Of a stretch of DNA of 64,000 nucleotides, positions 41,976-50,821 are shown piece after piece. Both the position numbers and the translations under genes were made by a program. Positions within the stretch are counted from its first letter, which is position 1. Each line of letters starts with the position of its first letter. Source of the DNA: Methylobacterium bullatum (GTDB lineage Bacteria > Pseudomonadota > Alphaproteobacteria > Rhizobiales > Beijerinckiaceae); the NCBI GenBank assembly GCA_902712845.1, contig LR743504.1:4500001-4564000 (forward strand). Reading direction: 5' to 3'. The notes below the pieces were generated by a model. That model ran no database searches, was not told the origin of the DNA, and saw only the letters and a program-made list of their open reading frames with translations.

Positions 41976-42558
41976 TGCCCGTTCTCTATCGGTGCACCTG
42001 TCAGTCGGTTCCGTGAGCGGCTGCTGGATTCAGCCATCTGCTCGACGTCTGTTCCCCCTGTTCACGAGGGGGCGACATGAGGAGCAGCGGGCTCCCTCTC
42101 CTTGCAGGCTACGATAATCACACATCTCGCGGGCAGCGCCGACCTGCCCTCCTCCCCAGCAGATCTCGGGCCTGCCCGAGATCCGTCGAGCTTGTGGGGA
42201 GGAGTTGGAGGTGGGGGTGGTTGGGTGACCCTCCCGCTGCGGAGTCCAGCGGCGCCACCCCCACTCCTAACCTCTCCCCACAAGGGGGGAGAGGGACGCG
42301 TCAGCCTGGAAGAGGAGATGTGTGAATCCAGTAGCCTTGCAGGAGAGGGGACTCACGCTGTCCAAGAGATGTGTAACTATCCTAAGCAGGTTTCGCAGAA
42401 GTGGCCCCCGGTCCTGCGATCAAAACCTGTGATACATTAGAGAGCCAAGCAGTGTGAACCGTTGGTTGACCAACGCAAACCAGCTTAGCCTTGAGCGCAA
42501 TGGGTGGAGGCCGATACACTCAGCTTTCCGTCTGTCGGATGCCGATGACGGCAGATCC
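41976..42558. other. Repeat-rich intergenic region
   Basis: There is no gene. From about 42108 the sequence GCTACGATAATCACACATCT-GCGGGCAGC repeats the motif seen at 29013 and 48029. A palindrome GATCTCGGGC/GCCCGAGATC lies at about 42162-42182. An inverted copy of the 28881 repeat is at 42250-42300. Near 42388-42428, GCAGGTTTCGCAG/CTGCG...AAACCTG forms an interrupted hairpin. Confidence 0.5.
42250..42300 (-). repeat. Dispersed intergenic repeat, copy 2 (inverted)
   Basis: The reverse complement differs from 28881-28933 at only a few positions, including the length of the central C run. Confidence 0.75.
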
Positions 42559-43065
42559 CTAGAACGGGATATCGTCGTCGAGGTCGTAATTGGGCTTCGA
42601 CGAAGCGGCCGCCGGCCGACGCTCGCCGCCCGAGGAACGACCGCCGCCGTAATCGCCGCCGCGGCTGATCTGGCCGCCGCCCTCGTCGTCGGCGCCCATC
42701 TCGCCGCCGCCGCTGCGTCCATCGAGGAGCGTGAGTTCACCCCGGAAACGCTGGAGCACCACCTCGGTGGTGTATTTCTCGACGCCGGACTGATCAGCCC
42801 ATTTCCGGGTCTGGAGCTGGCCCTCGATATAGACCTTCGAGCCCTTGCGCAGGTACTGCTCGGCCACGCGGGCGAGGTTCTCGTTGTAGATCACCACCGA
42901 GTGCCACTCGGTCTTCTCCTTGCGCTCGCCCGACGCCTTGTCCTTCCAGGATTCGGACGTGGCGATGCGCAGGTTGACCACGGGGTCGCCGGAGGCGAGG
43001 CGCCGGGTCTCGGGGTCGCGCCCGAGGTTGCCCACCAAAATCACCTTGTTGACGCTGCCGGCCAT
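42559..43065 (-). CDS. ssb: Single-stranded DNA-binding protein
   Basis: This 168-residue protein has an OB fold at 1-115 (MAGSVNKVILVGNLGRDPETRRLASGDPVVNLRIATSESW; KTEWHSVVIYNENLARVAEQYLRKGSKVYIEGQLQTRKW). A Gly-rich linker follows, then the acidic tip DLDDDIPF that binds partner proteins of replication and repair. Length and tip are typical. A GTTC-N7-GTTC motif upstream suggests LexA control. Confidence 0.97.
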   Translation of the reverse strand: MAGSVNKVILVGNLGRDPETRRLASGDPVVNLRIATSESWKDKASGERKEKTEWHSVVIYNENLARVAEQYLRKGSKVYIEGQLQTRKWADQSGVEKYTTEVVLQRFRGELTLLDGRSGGGEMGADDEGGGQISRGGDYGGGRSSGGERRPAAASSKPNYDLDDDIPF

Positions 43066-43198
43066 GCCGCTCTCCTCTCGATCGATCTCACTGACGGAAG
43101 GGCCTCACATGCCGTCCGTCCCGTTCGCCCTTCATGAACTTCGGACAGGCGGCCCGCAATTGGGAGGGCGAATTTGTCCCCACCGATCACAGGTGGAT

Positions 43199-43213
43199 GT
43201 TCTATCTTTGTTC
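43199..43213. promoter_or_regulatory. LexA operator (SOS box) upstream of ssb, candidate
   Basis: GTTC-TATCTTT-GTTC is an exact match to the alphaproteobacterial LexA direct repeat GTTC-N7-GTTC. It lies 134 bases upstream of the ssb start and nowhere near another gene start. Alphaproteobacterial ssb is often in the SOS regulon. Confidence 0.5.
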
Positions 43214-43245
43214 GCATTGGCGCGCAAGGATCGCGCGCTTCGCCA

Positions 43246-44262
43246 TCACGCGATCCGCACCAGCATTTTGCCAAAATTCCGGCCTTTCAGTAGCCCGATG
43301 AAGGCCTCCGGCGCCGCCTCCAGTCCGTCGACGATGTCTTCCCGGTGCTGGATGCGCCCCTCCCTCAGCCAAGTTCCGACCTCGCTCAGGAATTCCTCCT
43401 CCTGTTCGGCGAAATCCCACACGATGAAGCCGCGCAGGGTCAGGCGTTTGGTCAGGATGGCGCGCATGAGGACCGGGCTGCGGTCCGGCCCCGGCGGCAA
43501 TTCGGTGAGATTGTAGCCCGAGACGAGGCCGCAGACGGGGATGCGGGCGAAGTCGTTGAGGAGCGGCAGCACGGCGTCGAACACCGCGCCGCCGACATTC
43601 TCGAAATACACGTCGATCCCATCGGGGCAGGCGGCTGCCAGCGCGCCGGGGAGGTCGTCGGTGCGGTGATCGACGGCCGAGTCGAAACCGAGCACGTCGG
43701 TGAGGTAGGCGCATTTCTCCAGGCCGCCCGCGATGCCGACGGCGCGCGCGCCCTTCAGCTTGGCGATCTGGCCGACGAGGGAGCCCACCGGCCCGGCGGC
43801 GGCGGCGACCACCACGGTCTCCCCCGCCTTCGGCTGGCCGATGGTGAGGAGGCCGGTATAGGCGGTCATGCCCGGCATTCCGAGCACGCCGAGGGCGGTG
43901 CTGACCGGCGCGGCCTCGGGATCGAGCTTGCGCAGGCCACGGCCATTTGAGACGGCGAAGTCCTGCCAGCCCCCGAAGCCGGTGACCACGTCGCCCTCAT
44001 GGAAATCCGGATGCCGCGAGGCTGCGACCTCCGACACGGTGGCCCCGACCATGGGCGCGCCGATGGCGACGGGTTCGGCATAGGATTTGGCCGCGCTCAT
44101 CCGCCCGCGCATGTAGGGATCGAGGGAGAGGATGCGGTTGCGCAGCAGCACTTCCCCCTCCCCCGGCGTCAGGGTGCGGTTCTCCTCGAGCCGGAAATGC
44201 GCGGCGGTCGGTTCTCCGTTCGGGCGGGAGGCAAGGACGATGCTGCGGTTCATAGCGACCAT
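43246..44262 (-). CDS. NADP-dependent oxidoreductase, MDR family (CurA/LTB4DH-like)
   Basis: The protein is 338 residues and zinc-free. The N-terminal substrate domain holds ILSLDPYMRGRMS and GDVVTGFGGWQDFAV. The nucleotide domain holds GMPGMTAYTGLLTIGQPKAGETVVVAAAAGPVGSLVGQIAKLKG and DVYFENVGGAVFDAVLPLL. These are the signatures of the prostaglandin/leukotriene-reductase and CurA branch, which reduces activated C=C bonds with NADPH. No zinc-binding Cys cluster is present. It stands alone on the minus strand. Confidence 0.92.
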   Translation of the reverse strand: MVAMNRSIVLASRPNGEPTAAHFRLEENRTLTPGEGEVLLRNRILSLDPYMRGRMSAAKSYAEPVAIGAPMVGATVSEVAASRHPDFHEGDVVTGFGGWQDFAVSNGRGLRKLDPEAAPVSTALGVLGMPGMTAYTGLLTIGQPKAGETVVVAAAAGPVGSLVGQIAKLKGARAVGIAGGLEKCAYLTDVLGFDSAVDHRTDDLPGALAAACPDGIDVYFENVGGAVFDAVLPLLNDFARIPVCGLVSGYNLTELPPGPDRSPVLMRAILTKRLTLRGFIVWDFAEQEEEFLSEVGTWLREGRIQHREDIVDGLEAAPEAFIGLLKGRNFGKMLVRIA

Positions 44263-44435
44263 GATCTGACGCTCCGGTTGGATTGAAGGATCTTCTGGAC
44301 GGGCGTTCCAGTCTCAGGGGACTTCTCGACAAGGCCGATCGGGCGCCGGTGTTCCAGCAATGAGGTGGAGGCACCGCCTGCGCCGAGCGGCGTTGACACA
44401 CAGGAAACGCCCCTCCCCGCTATCGGACCGTCTCG

Positions 44436-44834
44436 ATGACCCGACCGCCTTTCCTCGCCGCCGCCGTTCTGTCCGGCCTCGCGTCGCAGGCCCTCGCCGA
44501 CGACCCCCTCGCCGCCCATCGCTGGAAGTCGCGGGTGCTCGTCATCGTGGCCCCGGAGGACGGGGATCCGCGCATCGAGGCGCAGAGGCGCGAGGCGCGG
44601 GCGAGCCGGGCGGACTACGCCGAGCGCGACCTCATTCTAGTGGAGGCGATCGGAACCGGTGTCGAGGCGGACCGCATCCGTCATCGGTTCGGAATCGGCG
44701 CCGGGGATTTCCGTGTCGTGCTGGTGGGCAAGGACGGCGAGGCGAAGCTCACCGAGGCCGCGCCGATCCCGGCCGCCCGCCTGTTCTCGACGATCGATGC
44801 CATGCCGATGCGGAGGGAGGAGCGACGGCGGTAA
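44436..44834 (+). CDS. DUF4174 domain protein, secreted
   Basis: This 132-residue protein has a signal peptide (FLAAAVLSGLASQALA, cleavage before DDP). The DUF4174 domain carries HRWKSRVLVIVAPEDGDPRIEAQRREA, a hydrophobic strand RDLILVEAIG, FRVVLVGKDGEAKL and the closing IDAMPMRREE. The fold is thioredoxin-like but without a CxxC. Function is unknown; members are periplasmic in proteobacteria. Confidence 0.88.
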   Translation: MTRPPFLAAAVLSGLASQALADDPLAAHRWKSRVLVIVAPEDGDPRIEAQRREARASRADYAERDLILVEAIGTGVEADRIRHRFGIGAGDFRVVLVGKDGEAKLTEAAPIPAARLFSTIDAMPMRREERRR

Positions 44835-44854
44835 CCCCGGCAGCCGAAACGAAA

Positions 44855-44878
44855 AAGGGGCCGCCGAGGCGACCCCTT
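44855..44878 (-). terminator. Intrinsic terminator of the Gly-rich protein gene
   Basis: On the minus strand AAGGGG-T-CGCC, loop TC, GGCG-G-CCCCTT forms an 11-bp stem with one wobble pair, followed by TTTCG, 30 bases after the stop at 44908. Confidence 0.75.
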
Positions 44879-44907
44879 CCCAGATAGATCTTCCCGAACG
44901 GAACCGC

Positions 44908-45420
44908 TCAGTAGCAGCGCTCGACCAGGATCCGGCGAGGTCCGTAAGGAGTCCAGCGGGTGCGCGGGACGGTGTAGCATTCGCCACCGTAGCCACCATA
45001 AGCCGCAGGGGCGTAGCCGTAGCCATAGGCCGGGTATCCGCCATAGCCACCGTAGCCGCCATAGAGTCCGCCGGCGGCGAGGCCGAGGCCGACACCGAGG
45101 CCGAGACCGCCGAGGCCGTAACCGTAGCCACGGCCGTAACCGCCTCTCCAGCCATAGCCGCGATGTCCGCCCCAGCCGCCGCGATAGCCGAAGCCCGCGC
45201 TCCGGAAGCCGCCGCGATAGCCGCCGAAGCCACCATGACCGAAGCCCCCACGGCCAAAGCCGCCATGGGCGAAACCACCGCGACCGAAGCCGCCATGGCC
45301 AAATCCGCCACCATGGCCGAAGCCACCGTGTCCACCCCAGCCGCCGCGGGCTTCCGCCGACGCCGGGATCATCGCCAGAGCGCCGACCATCGCGGTCGCT
45401 GCCAGAACAATGCGTTTCAT
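44908..45420 (-). CDS. Gly/Tyr-rich secreted repeat protein
   Basis: The protein has 170 residues. A signal peptide (MKRIVLAATAMVGALAMIPASAEA) is followed by many GGFGHGG / GGFGRGG repeats, then GYG-rich repeats and a short hydrophobic Gly-rich stretch (GLGGLGLGVGLGLAAGGLYGG). The C-terminal tail is conserved-looking (CYTVPRTRWTPYGPRRILVERCY) with two Cys residues. Such proteins are common in Rhizobiales and are probably periplasmic or surface-exposed. The repeat codons vary, so this is not simple DNA slippage. The function is unknown. Confidence 0.8.
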   Translation of the reverse strand: MKRIVLAATAMVGALAMIPASAEARGGWGGHGGFGHGGGFGHGGFGRGGFAHGGFGRGGFGHGGFGGYRGGFRSAGFGYRGGWGGHRGYGWRGGYGRGYGYGLGGLGLGVGLGLAAGGLYGGYGGYGGYPAYGYGYAPAAYGGYGGECYTVPRTRWTPYGPRRILVERCY

Positions 45421-45616
45421 CGTCTTGTCTCCAAAGACAGGTTTTTGTCCCCAGTGGTTGTAAAACGCCCAGGCTCCGCAAAGGGTTCATGGCACATTTT
45501 GTCCCGCACCGGCGGCGCCGATCACAGGTCGGTGAGACAGGCGGTCGGCACGCCTTGAAAACGCCTGCCGTTTCGGGCGAGGACACCGCGCGCCGCCTCG
45601 TCCGCACGGAGGGCGG

Positions 45617-46405
45617 ATGATGGCTCCGCCTCGGGATTCAACGATGATGTCACTGCGACGCGCATTTGCCGGAGCCATGCTGTTCGCGTTCGCTACGGGT
45701 CTCGCTCCCCAGCCCGCGCGGGCCGCGCCCGCCGTGGCGTCGCCGTGCAAGGCGGTGCAGTCCGAGGGCGAGACCTTCACGGTTTGTACGGTGGATCTGC
45801 GCCGCGAACGGGTGCGGGTGTTCTGGCTCGGCGCCGACGGTCTGCCCTATTCGTCGCTCTCGACGTTGGGAGAAAAGATCGGGCCGAAGCTCAGCTTCGC
45901 CATGAATGGCGGCATGTACGACAAGGGCCAGGCGCCCGTGGGCCTCTATGTGGAGGAGGGCCGTGAGTTGAAGGGCGTCTCCACCGCCAACGGGCCGGGC
46001 AACTTTCACCTCAAGCCCAACGGCATCTTCTACGTGAAGGGCGAGCGCGCCGGTGTCGCCGACACGGCCCGCTACCTGCGCCAGAAGATCAAGCCGGATT
46101 TCGCCACCCAATCGGGGCCGATGCTGGTGATCGACGGCAAGATCCACCCGAAGATCTCTAGCGACGGGCCGAGCCAGAAGATCCGCAACGGGGTCGGCGT
46201 GCGCGACGACGGCCGCACCGCCATTTTCGCCATTTCCGAGCGCCCCGTGACCTTCGGTTCCTTCGCGCGCCTGTTCAAGGACACGCTCGACTGCGCCAAC
46301 GCGCTGTTCCTCGACGGCAGCGTGTCCAGCCTCTACGCTCCGGGCATCAACCGCTCGGACATCAGCCGGCCGCTGGGGCCGCTGGTGGGAGCGGTGGCGA
46401 AGTAG
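45617..46405 (+). CDS. Phosphodiester glycosidase family protein (DUF2233/NAGPA), secreted
   Basis: The protein has 262 residues, with a signal peptide ending near QPARAAP. The DUF2233 domain carries FTVCTVDLRRERVRVFWLGADG, LSFAMNGGMYDKGQAPVGLYVEEG, PNGIFYVKG, ATQSGPMLVIDGKIHPKI, RNGVGVRDDGRTAIFAIS and CANALFLDGSVSSLYAPG. The MNGGMY and LDGS motifs line the active site of the NAGPA fold that cleaves sugar phosphodiesters. GGAGGG lies just before the ATGATG at 45617. The substrate is unknown, perhaps a cell-envelope sugar. Confidence 0.9.
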   Translation: MMAPPRDSTMMSLRRAFAGAMLFAFATGLAPQPARAAPAVASPCKAVQSEGETFTVCTVDLRRERVRVFWLGADGLPYSSLSTLGEKIGPKLSFAMNGGMYDKGQAPVGLYVEEGRELKGVSTANGPGNFHLKPNGIFYVKGERAGVADTARYLRQKIKPDFATQSGPMLVIDGKIHPKISSDGPSQKIRNGVGVRDDGRTAIFAISERPVTFGSFARLFKDTLDCANALFLDGSVSSLYAPGINRSDISRPLGPLVGAVAK

Positions 46406-46426
46406 CGCTCCCGGCGGGATCGCGGT

Positions 46427-46789
46427 TCAGGCCAGCCGCGCCCGCTTGCCGAAGGCGACCCTGAGACGCGCCTTGGCGAGTTCGGCAATCTCGGTCATCG
46501 ATTCGATCCGCACCATTGGCATCTCCGCCCCGATGAGGCTCTTCGGTTCGAACGTGAAGAGCAGATGGCGAACGCCAATCTCCAGGGCCGTCACCCCGTC
46601 GGACTGGGTGAGGTCCTCGCCGAAAATCTCGATGAGCGGCCCGTCCGGGTCGCCCTTTTCGATCTGGATGATGAAGTAGCCGGCCGGCTCCTCCTCGTCG
46701 TCCGCGCCGGAGATCAGGCTGATGCCGTTCTCCTCGTCGTAGCGGACGCGCTGCACCGTGATCGTCGTGATGTCGTCGTCCATGCTCAT
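46427..46789 (-). CDS. Conserved acidic protein of unknown function
   Basis: This 120-residue protein starts MSMDDDITTITVQRVRYDEENG. It continues with an acidic strand-rich part (GYFIIQIEKGDPDGPLIEIFGEDLTQSDG), then IGVRHLLFTFEPKSLIG and a basic helical end (AELAKARLRVAFGKRARLA). There is no signal peptide or known motif. It lies 14 bases after the OYE-type reductase on the same strand, so it is probably in its operon. Confidence 0.75.
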   Translation of the reverse strand: MSMDDDITTITVQRVRYDEENGISLISGADDEEEPAGYFIIQIEKGDPDGPLIEIFGEDLTQSDGVTALEIGVRHLLFTFEPKSLIGAEMPMVRIESMTEIAELAKARLRVAFGKRARLA

Positions 46790-46803
46790 TGCCTGAAATC
46801 GGG

Positions 46804-47922
46804 TCAGCGTTGCCCGAACTGGGTGTCGCGGAACAGGGTCTTGAACTGGCGCGGCTGGCAGCGCCAGTATTGCTTGGGCGCGCTCACCTGGGCGCCGAGC
46901 TCGGCCGCCGCATGCCAGGGCCAGCGCGGATCGTACAGCATGGCCCGGGCGAGCGAGACCGCGTCGGCCTTGCCCTCCGCCAGGATCGATTCCGCATGGG
47001 CCGCCTCGGTGATGAGGCCGACCGCGATGGTGGTGAGCCCGGTCTCGGCCTTCACCCGCTCGGCGAAGGGGACCTGATAGCCGGGCGAGAGCGGGATCTC
47101 CTGGCGCGTGGAGAGGCCCCCGGTGGAGACGTGGATCGCCGCCGAACCGCGCCGCTTGAGCGCATGGGCCAGTTCGACGGTCTCGTCGACAGACCAGCCG
47201 CCCTCGACCCAATCGGTGGCCGAGACCCGCATCCAGACCGGCTTGCCCGCCGGCACCACCTCACGCACCGCCTCGAAACATTCCAGCGGAAAGCGCATCC
47301 GGTTCGCGAGGCTGCCGCCATAATCGTCCGTGCGGTGGTTGGAGAGCGGCGAGAGGAACTGGTGCAGCAGGTAGCCGTGGGCGCCGTGCAACTCGAACCC
47401 GTCGCTCCCGATGCGCAGGGCGCGCTTGGCCGTCGCCACGAACCCGTCGCGGATGCGCTTCAATCCCTCCGCGTCGAGGGCATGGGGCGGCACCTCGCCC
47501 TCGCCATGGGGAACGGCGGAGGGCGCCTCTGTGCGCCACCCGTCGGGCGCTTCGGGATCGATCTGCGAGCCGCCGTCCCAGGGCGCCCGGCTCGAAGCCT
47601 TGCGGCCGGCATGGTTGATCTGGATCGCGATGGGGATCGGCGCACGGAGCCGCACCGCGTCGAGCACCCGGCCGAGAGCCAGCTCGGTCTCATCCGAGTA
47701 AAGGCCGAGATCGGTGGGCGAGATCCGCGCCTCCGGCGAGATCGCGGTGGCCTCCAGGGTCAGCAGTCCGGCGCCCGACATGGCGAGCTGCCCCAGATGC
47801 ATCAGGTGCCAGTCGCCCGCCTGACCCGCATGGGCCGAATACTGGCACATGGGGGCGACGATGATGCGGTTGGCCAGCGTCAGGCCATCGAGGGACAGTG
47901 GCTCGAACAGGCGTGCGGTCAT
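46804..47922 (-). CDS. NADH:flavin oxidoreductase, Old Yellow Enzyme (YqjM/NamA-like)
   Basis: This 372-residue FMN-dependent TIM barrel has FEPLSLDGLTLANRIIVAPMCQYSA with the YqjM-type Cys near the flavin, followed by IQINHAGRKASSRAPWDGG. The substrate His pair is in GFELHGAHGYLLHQFLSPLSNHRTDDYGGSLANRMRF. The phosphate site is AVGLITEAAHAESILAEGKADAVSLARAMLYDPRWPWHAA. It belongs to the thermophilic-like OYE subgroup (NamA, xenobiotic reductase) and would reduce activated alkenes such as enones with NAD(P)H. The physiological substrate is unknown. Confidence 0.95.
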   Translation of the reverse strand: MTARLFEPLSLDGLTLANRIIVAPMCQYSAHAGQAGDWHLMHLGQLAMSGAGLLTLEATAISPEARISPTDLGLYSDETELALGRVLDAVRLRAPIPIAIQINHAGRKASSRAPWDGGSQIDPEAPDGWRTEAPSAVPHGEGEVPPHALDAEGLKRIRDGFVATAKRALRIGSDGFELHGAHGYLLHQFLSPLSNHRTDDYGGSLANRMRFPLECFEAVREVVPAGKPVWMRVSATDWVEGGWSVDETVELAHALKRRGSAAIHVSTGGLSTRQEIPLSPGYQVPFAERVKAETGLTTIAVGLITEAAHAESILAEGKADAVSLARAMLYDPRWPWHAAAELGAQVSAPKQYWRCQPRQFKTLFRDTQFGQR

Positions 47923-48308
47923 GGGTGGGTCCCGGCTTTGGCTGACAGCCTAGATGGAGCACCCGCGTCGCCCGCGCCAGGGATGGACGGGCCACATCCG
48001 TGTTTCCCGGACGCCCAGAGCGTCTCCGGCTACGATATTCACACATCTGGCGGGCAGCACCGGCTCCCTCTCCTGGAAGGAGAGGGAGCCGGTCGCGCCT
48101 CATACCGAAGACCCTCTTGGATAGAGGAACAGCCGTCGAGCAGATGGGTAAGCCCAGGAGGCGTCACCGACGGGTGATCCGGGATCCAGCGCAAGCCGTG
48201 CAGCGTTAGCGGCTCCCCTCGTCGCCGGGAGCATGGCGCTGCGCATCCTCTTCGTTCGGCCCCCGGATCGGGTTCCGCTGGCGTTCCACCCGTCCGGGAA
48301 GGGAACGC
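47923..48308. repeat. Intergenic region holding an uninterrupted dispersed repeat
   Basis: There is no gene. From 48029 to about 48147 lies an apparently complete copy of the palindromic repeat that is split by the IS at 29-30 kb: GCTACGATATTCACACATCT, then GGGCAGC, the hairpin CGGCTCCCTCTCCT/AGGAGAGGGAGCCG (48061-48091), CTTGGATAGAGGAAC and GTCGAGCAG. After it, sequence near 48175 and 48278 resembles the gap at 33.3 kb. Confidence 0.6.
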
Positions 48309-50252
48309 TCAGCCGCCGATCCCCCTCCCCTTCAAACTCTCGCCGATCTCGTCCAGCACGGCCGCGTCGTCGATGGTGGGCGGGGTGGTCCAGGATTCGC
48401 CGTCGGCGATCTTTTTCATGGTGCCGCGCAGGATCTTGCCCGAGCGGGTTTTTGGAAGTCGTGCCACGGTGAGCGCGAGCTTGAACGCCGCCACGGGGCC
48501 GATGCGCTCGCGAATGGAGGCGACGAGTTCGCGCTCGATCTCGGCGGTATCGCGGGAGACGCCGGATTTCAGCACCACGAAGCCGCAGGGCTGTTCGCCT
48601 TTCAGCGCGTCGCGGATGCCGATGACCGCGCATTCGGCGACATCCGGATGGGCGGCCAGGACCGCCTCCATCCCGCCGGTGGAGAGCCGGTGCCCCGCGA
48701 CGTTGATGATGTCGTCGGTGCGCCCCAGCACCGTGACATAGCCGTCCGCATCGACGATGCCGGCATCCGAGGTGTCGTACCAGCCGGGATAGGTGGTGAG
48801 GTAGCTCTGGCAGAAACGCTCGTCCGAGCCCCACAGGGTCGGCAGGCAGCCGGGCGGGAGCGGGAGCCGCAGGGCGATGGTGCCCATCGTGTCGGGCGGC
48901 AGCGGCTTGCCGGCCTCGTCGAGAACGGCGAGGTCGTAGCCCGGCATCGGCACGCAGGCGCTGCCGTGCTTGACCGGTAGCATCCCGACCCCCACCGGAT
49001 TGCCGGCGATGGCCCAGCCGGTCTCGGTCTGCCACCAATGGTCGATCACGGGCCTGCCGAGGGCGCGCTCGGCCCAGGCCACGGAATCCGGGTCGGCCCG
49101 CTCGCCGGCGAGGAACAAGGAGCGGAAGCCGGAGAGGTCGTAGGAGGCGACGAGCTCGGCGCGCGGGTCGTCCTTCTTGATCGCGCGGAGCGCCGTCGGC
49201 GCCGTGAACAGGCAGGCGACACCGTATTCCGCGGCGACCCGCCAGAGCGCCCCGGCATCGGGCGTGCCCACCGGCTTGCCCTCGTAGAGAACGGTGGTGC
49301 AGCCGTGCAGCAGCGGGGCGTAGACGATGTAGGAATGGCCCACCACCCAGCCGATATCGGAGGCGCAGAAATACACCTCGCCCGGCTTCACGTCGTAGAG
49401 GTTGGGCATAGACCACGACAGTGCCACGCAGTAGCCGCCGGTATCGCGCACCACGCCCTTGGGCTTCCCCGTCGTGCCCGAGGTATAGAGGATGTAGAGC
49501 GGGTCGGTGGCCGCGACGGGGACGCAATCGGCGGCGATCCCGGCGGCCTTCGCGCGGGTCACGGTCTCGGCCCAATCGCGGTCCCTCCCCTCCACCAGGC
49601 TCGCCTCGGACTGCGGGCGCTGGAGGATGAGGCAGGCCTCGGGCTTGTGCGATGACGCCGCGATGGCCGCGTCGAGGAGCGGCTTGTAGGGCACGACCCG
49701 GCTCGGCTCGATGCCGCAGGAGGCGGCCAGCACCACTTTGGGGGCGGCGTCCGTGATGCGGATGGCGAGTTCGTTGGCGGCGAACCCGCCGAACACCACG
49801 GAATGGACCGCGCCGAGGCGCGCGCAGGCGAGCATCCCGAACAGTGCTTCGGGAATCATCGGCATGTAGATGACGACCCGGTCGCCCTTCTCCACGCCGA
49901 GCAGCGAGAGAATGCCGGCGAGCGTCGCCACTTCGTCGCGTAAGGCCGCGTAGCTGATCGTCCGCTTCGTGCCGGTGACGGGCGAATCGTACAGGATCGC
50001 CGCCTGCTCGCCCCGTCCCTTCGCCACGTGGCGGTCGACGGCATTGTGGCAGGCGTTCAGCCTTGCGTCGGGAAACCAGCGCCCATAGGCGCCCGCCTCC
50101 GGGTCGAAGGCGCGAGAGGGGGCGGTCTCCCAGTCGAGGGCAGCGGCGGCTTTCAGCCAGAACCCTTCGGGATCGGCGAGGGACGCCGCGTGGATCGGGC
50201 GGTAGGCGTCCGTCCCTTCAGGCGAATCGGGAGGTGTCGCAGCAGCCTGCAT
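48309..50252 (-). CDS. prpE: Propionate/acetate-CoA ligase (PrpE type)
   Basis: The enzyme has about 647 residues and is AMP-forming. The ANL adenylation motif is LYILYTSGTTGKPKGVVRDTGG. It is followed by FCASDIGWVVGHSYIVYAPL, the substrate and ATP loops DHWWQTETGWAIAGN, YDTSDAGIVDADGYVTVLGRTDDIINVAGHRLSTGGME, and the acetylatable Lys in RLPKTRSGKILRGTMKKIADG. The GWVVGHSY and WWQTETGW segments resemble PrpE more than AcsA, so propionate is the likelier main substrate. It stands alone. The start at 50252 is chosen over a longer frame without family similarity. Confidence 0.92.
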   Translation of the reverse strand: MQAAATPPDSPEGTDAYRPIHAASLADPEGFWLKAAAALDWETAPSRAFDPEAGAYGRWFPDARLNACHNAVDRHVAKGRGEQAAILYDSPVTGTKRTISYAALRDEVATLAGILSLLGVEKGDRVVIYMPMIPEALFGMLACARLGAVHSVVFGGFAANELAIRITDAAPKVVLAASCGIEPSRVVPYKPLLDAAIAASSHKPEACLILQRPQSEASLVEGRDRDWAETVTRAKAAGIAADCVPVAATDPLYILYTSGTTGKPKGVVRDTGGYCVALSWSMPNLYDVKPGEVYFCASDIGWVVGHSYIVYAPLLHGCTTVLYEGKPVGTPDAGALWRVAAEYGVACLFTAPTALRAIKKDDPRAELVASYDLSGFRSLFLAGERADPDSVAWAERALGRPVIDHWWQTETGWAIAGNPVGVGMLPVKHGSACVPMPGYDLAVLDEAGKPLPPDTMGTIALRLPLPPGCLPTLWGSDERFCQSYLTTYPGWYDTSDAGIVDADGYVTVLGRTDDIINVAGHRLSTGGMEAVLAAHPDVAECAVIGIRDALKGEQPCGFVVLKSGVSRDTAEIERELVASIRERIGPVAAFKLALTVARLPKTRSGKILRGTMKKIADGESWTTPPTIDDAAVLDEIGESLKGRGIGG

Positions 50253-50354
50253 GTCGGTTCGTCCCCGGGCGGCCGGTCTGAGGATGCCGGCATCTGTGGG
50301 GAATGTAGCCCAACCGGCCCATGACGGTACAAGGGATGGCGGTGCAAACGAAAA

Positions 50355-50378
50355 CCGCCGCGCTGGGCAGCGCGGCGG
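50355..50378 (-). terminator. Intrinsic terminator of the DUF465 gene at 50417
   Basis: CCGCCGCGCT (50355-50364), loop GGGC, AGCGCGGCGG (50369-50378) is a perfect 10-bp stem. On the minus strand it is followed by TTTTCGTTTG. Confidence 0.8.
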
Positions 50379-50416
50379 CACAGGTCAGTTAGGGAAGGGG
50401 AATGATGAGGAGCTGG

Positions 50417-50599
50417 CTAATGCACCGAGTCCGTTTCGGCACGCAGCCGATTGATCTCGTCCTTCAAGTGAAGTTTGCGTCGCTTCAATTCCGCGATCCG
50501 TAGATCGTTCTCGGAAGGGCTCTGAATCGCGGAGTGGATTTCCCGCTCGAGGGCTTCGTGCTTGAGGGCGAGCTGGCTCAAATGCGTCTGCAGCGACAT
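50417..50599 (-). CDS. YdcH/DUF465 family small helical protein
   Basis: This 60-residue protein reads MSLQTHLSQLALKHEALEREIH, then SENDLRIAELKRRKLHLKDEINRL. This is the YdcH/DUF465 antiparallel helical hairpin with its conserved LKRRKLxLKDEI motif. The function is unknown; members are small, soluble and abundant in alphaproteobacteria. It has its own terminator. A second DUF465 gene is divergent, 222 bases away. Confidence 0.92.
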   Translation of the reverse strand: MSLQTHLSQLALKHEALEREIHSAIQSPSENDLRIAELKRRKLHLKDEINRLRAETDSVH

Positions 50600-50821
50600 G
50601 AGTCGTTTCTCCTGTCTCGTTCCGACTCGGGCAGAGTGGCATAGTATGAGCCGGCTGTCGAAACCGAAATCGGTCCTGCGGGCAACATTGGTGAATCACG
50701 ATCGCCGGAGCCCTCCCCGGTGGAAGAAGCGTCTTCCAGCGCCATTTGCAGGCGCCGCCTTGCCGCAAGAGCGCCTGTGCCGCATGGTTTCGCTGCGAGG
50801 CGTGTCGAGGCTGCAGGTGCG

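Noticed and set aside
44908..45420. A tandem DNA repeat or CRISPR-like array in the Gly-rich gene
   Set aside because: The periodic sequence follows the codons for GGFGHGG repeats within a frame that has a signal peptide and a conserved tail. Unit lengths vary and there are no spacers.
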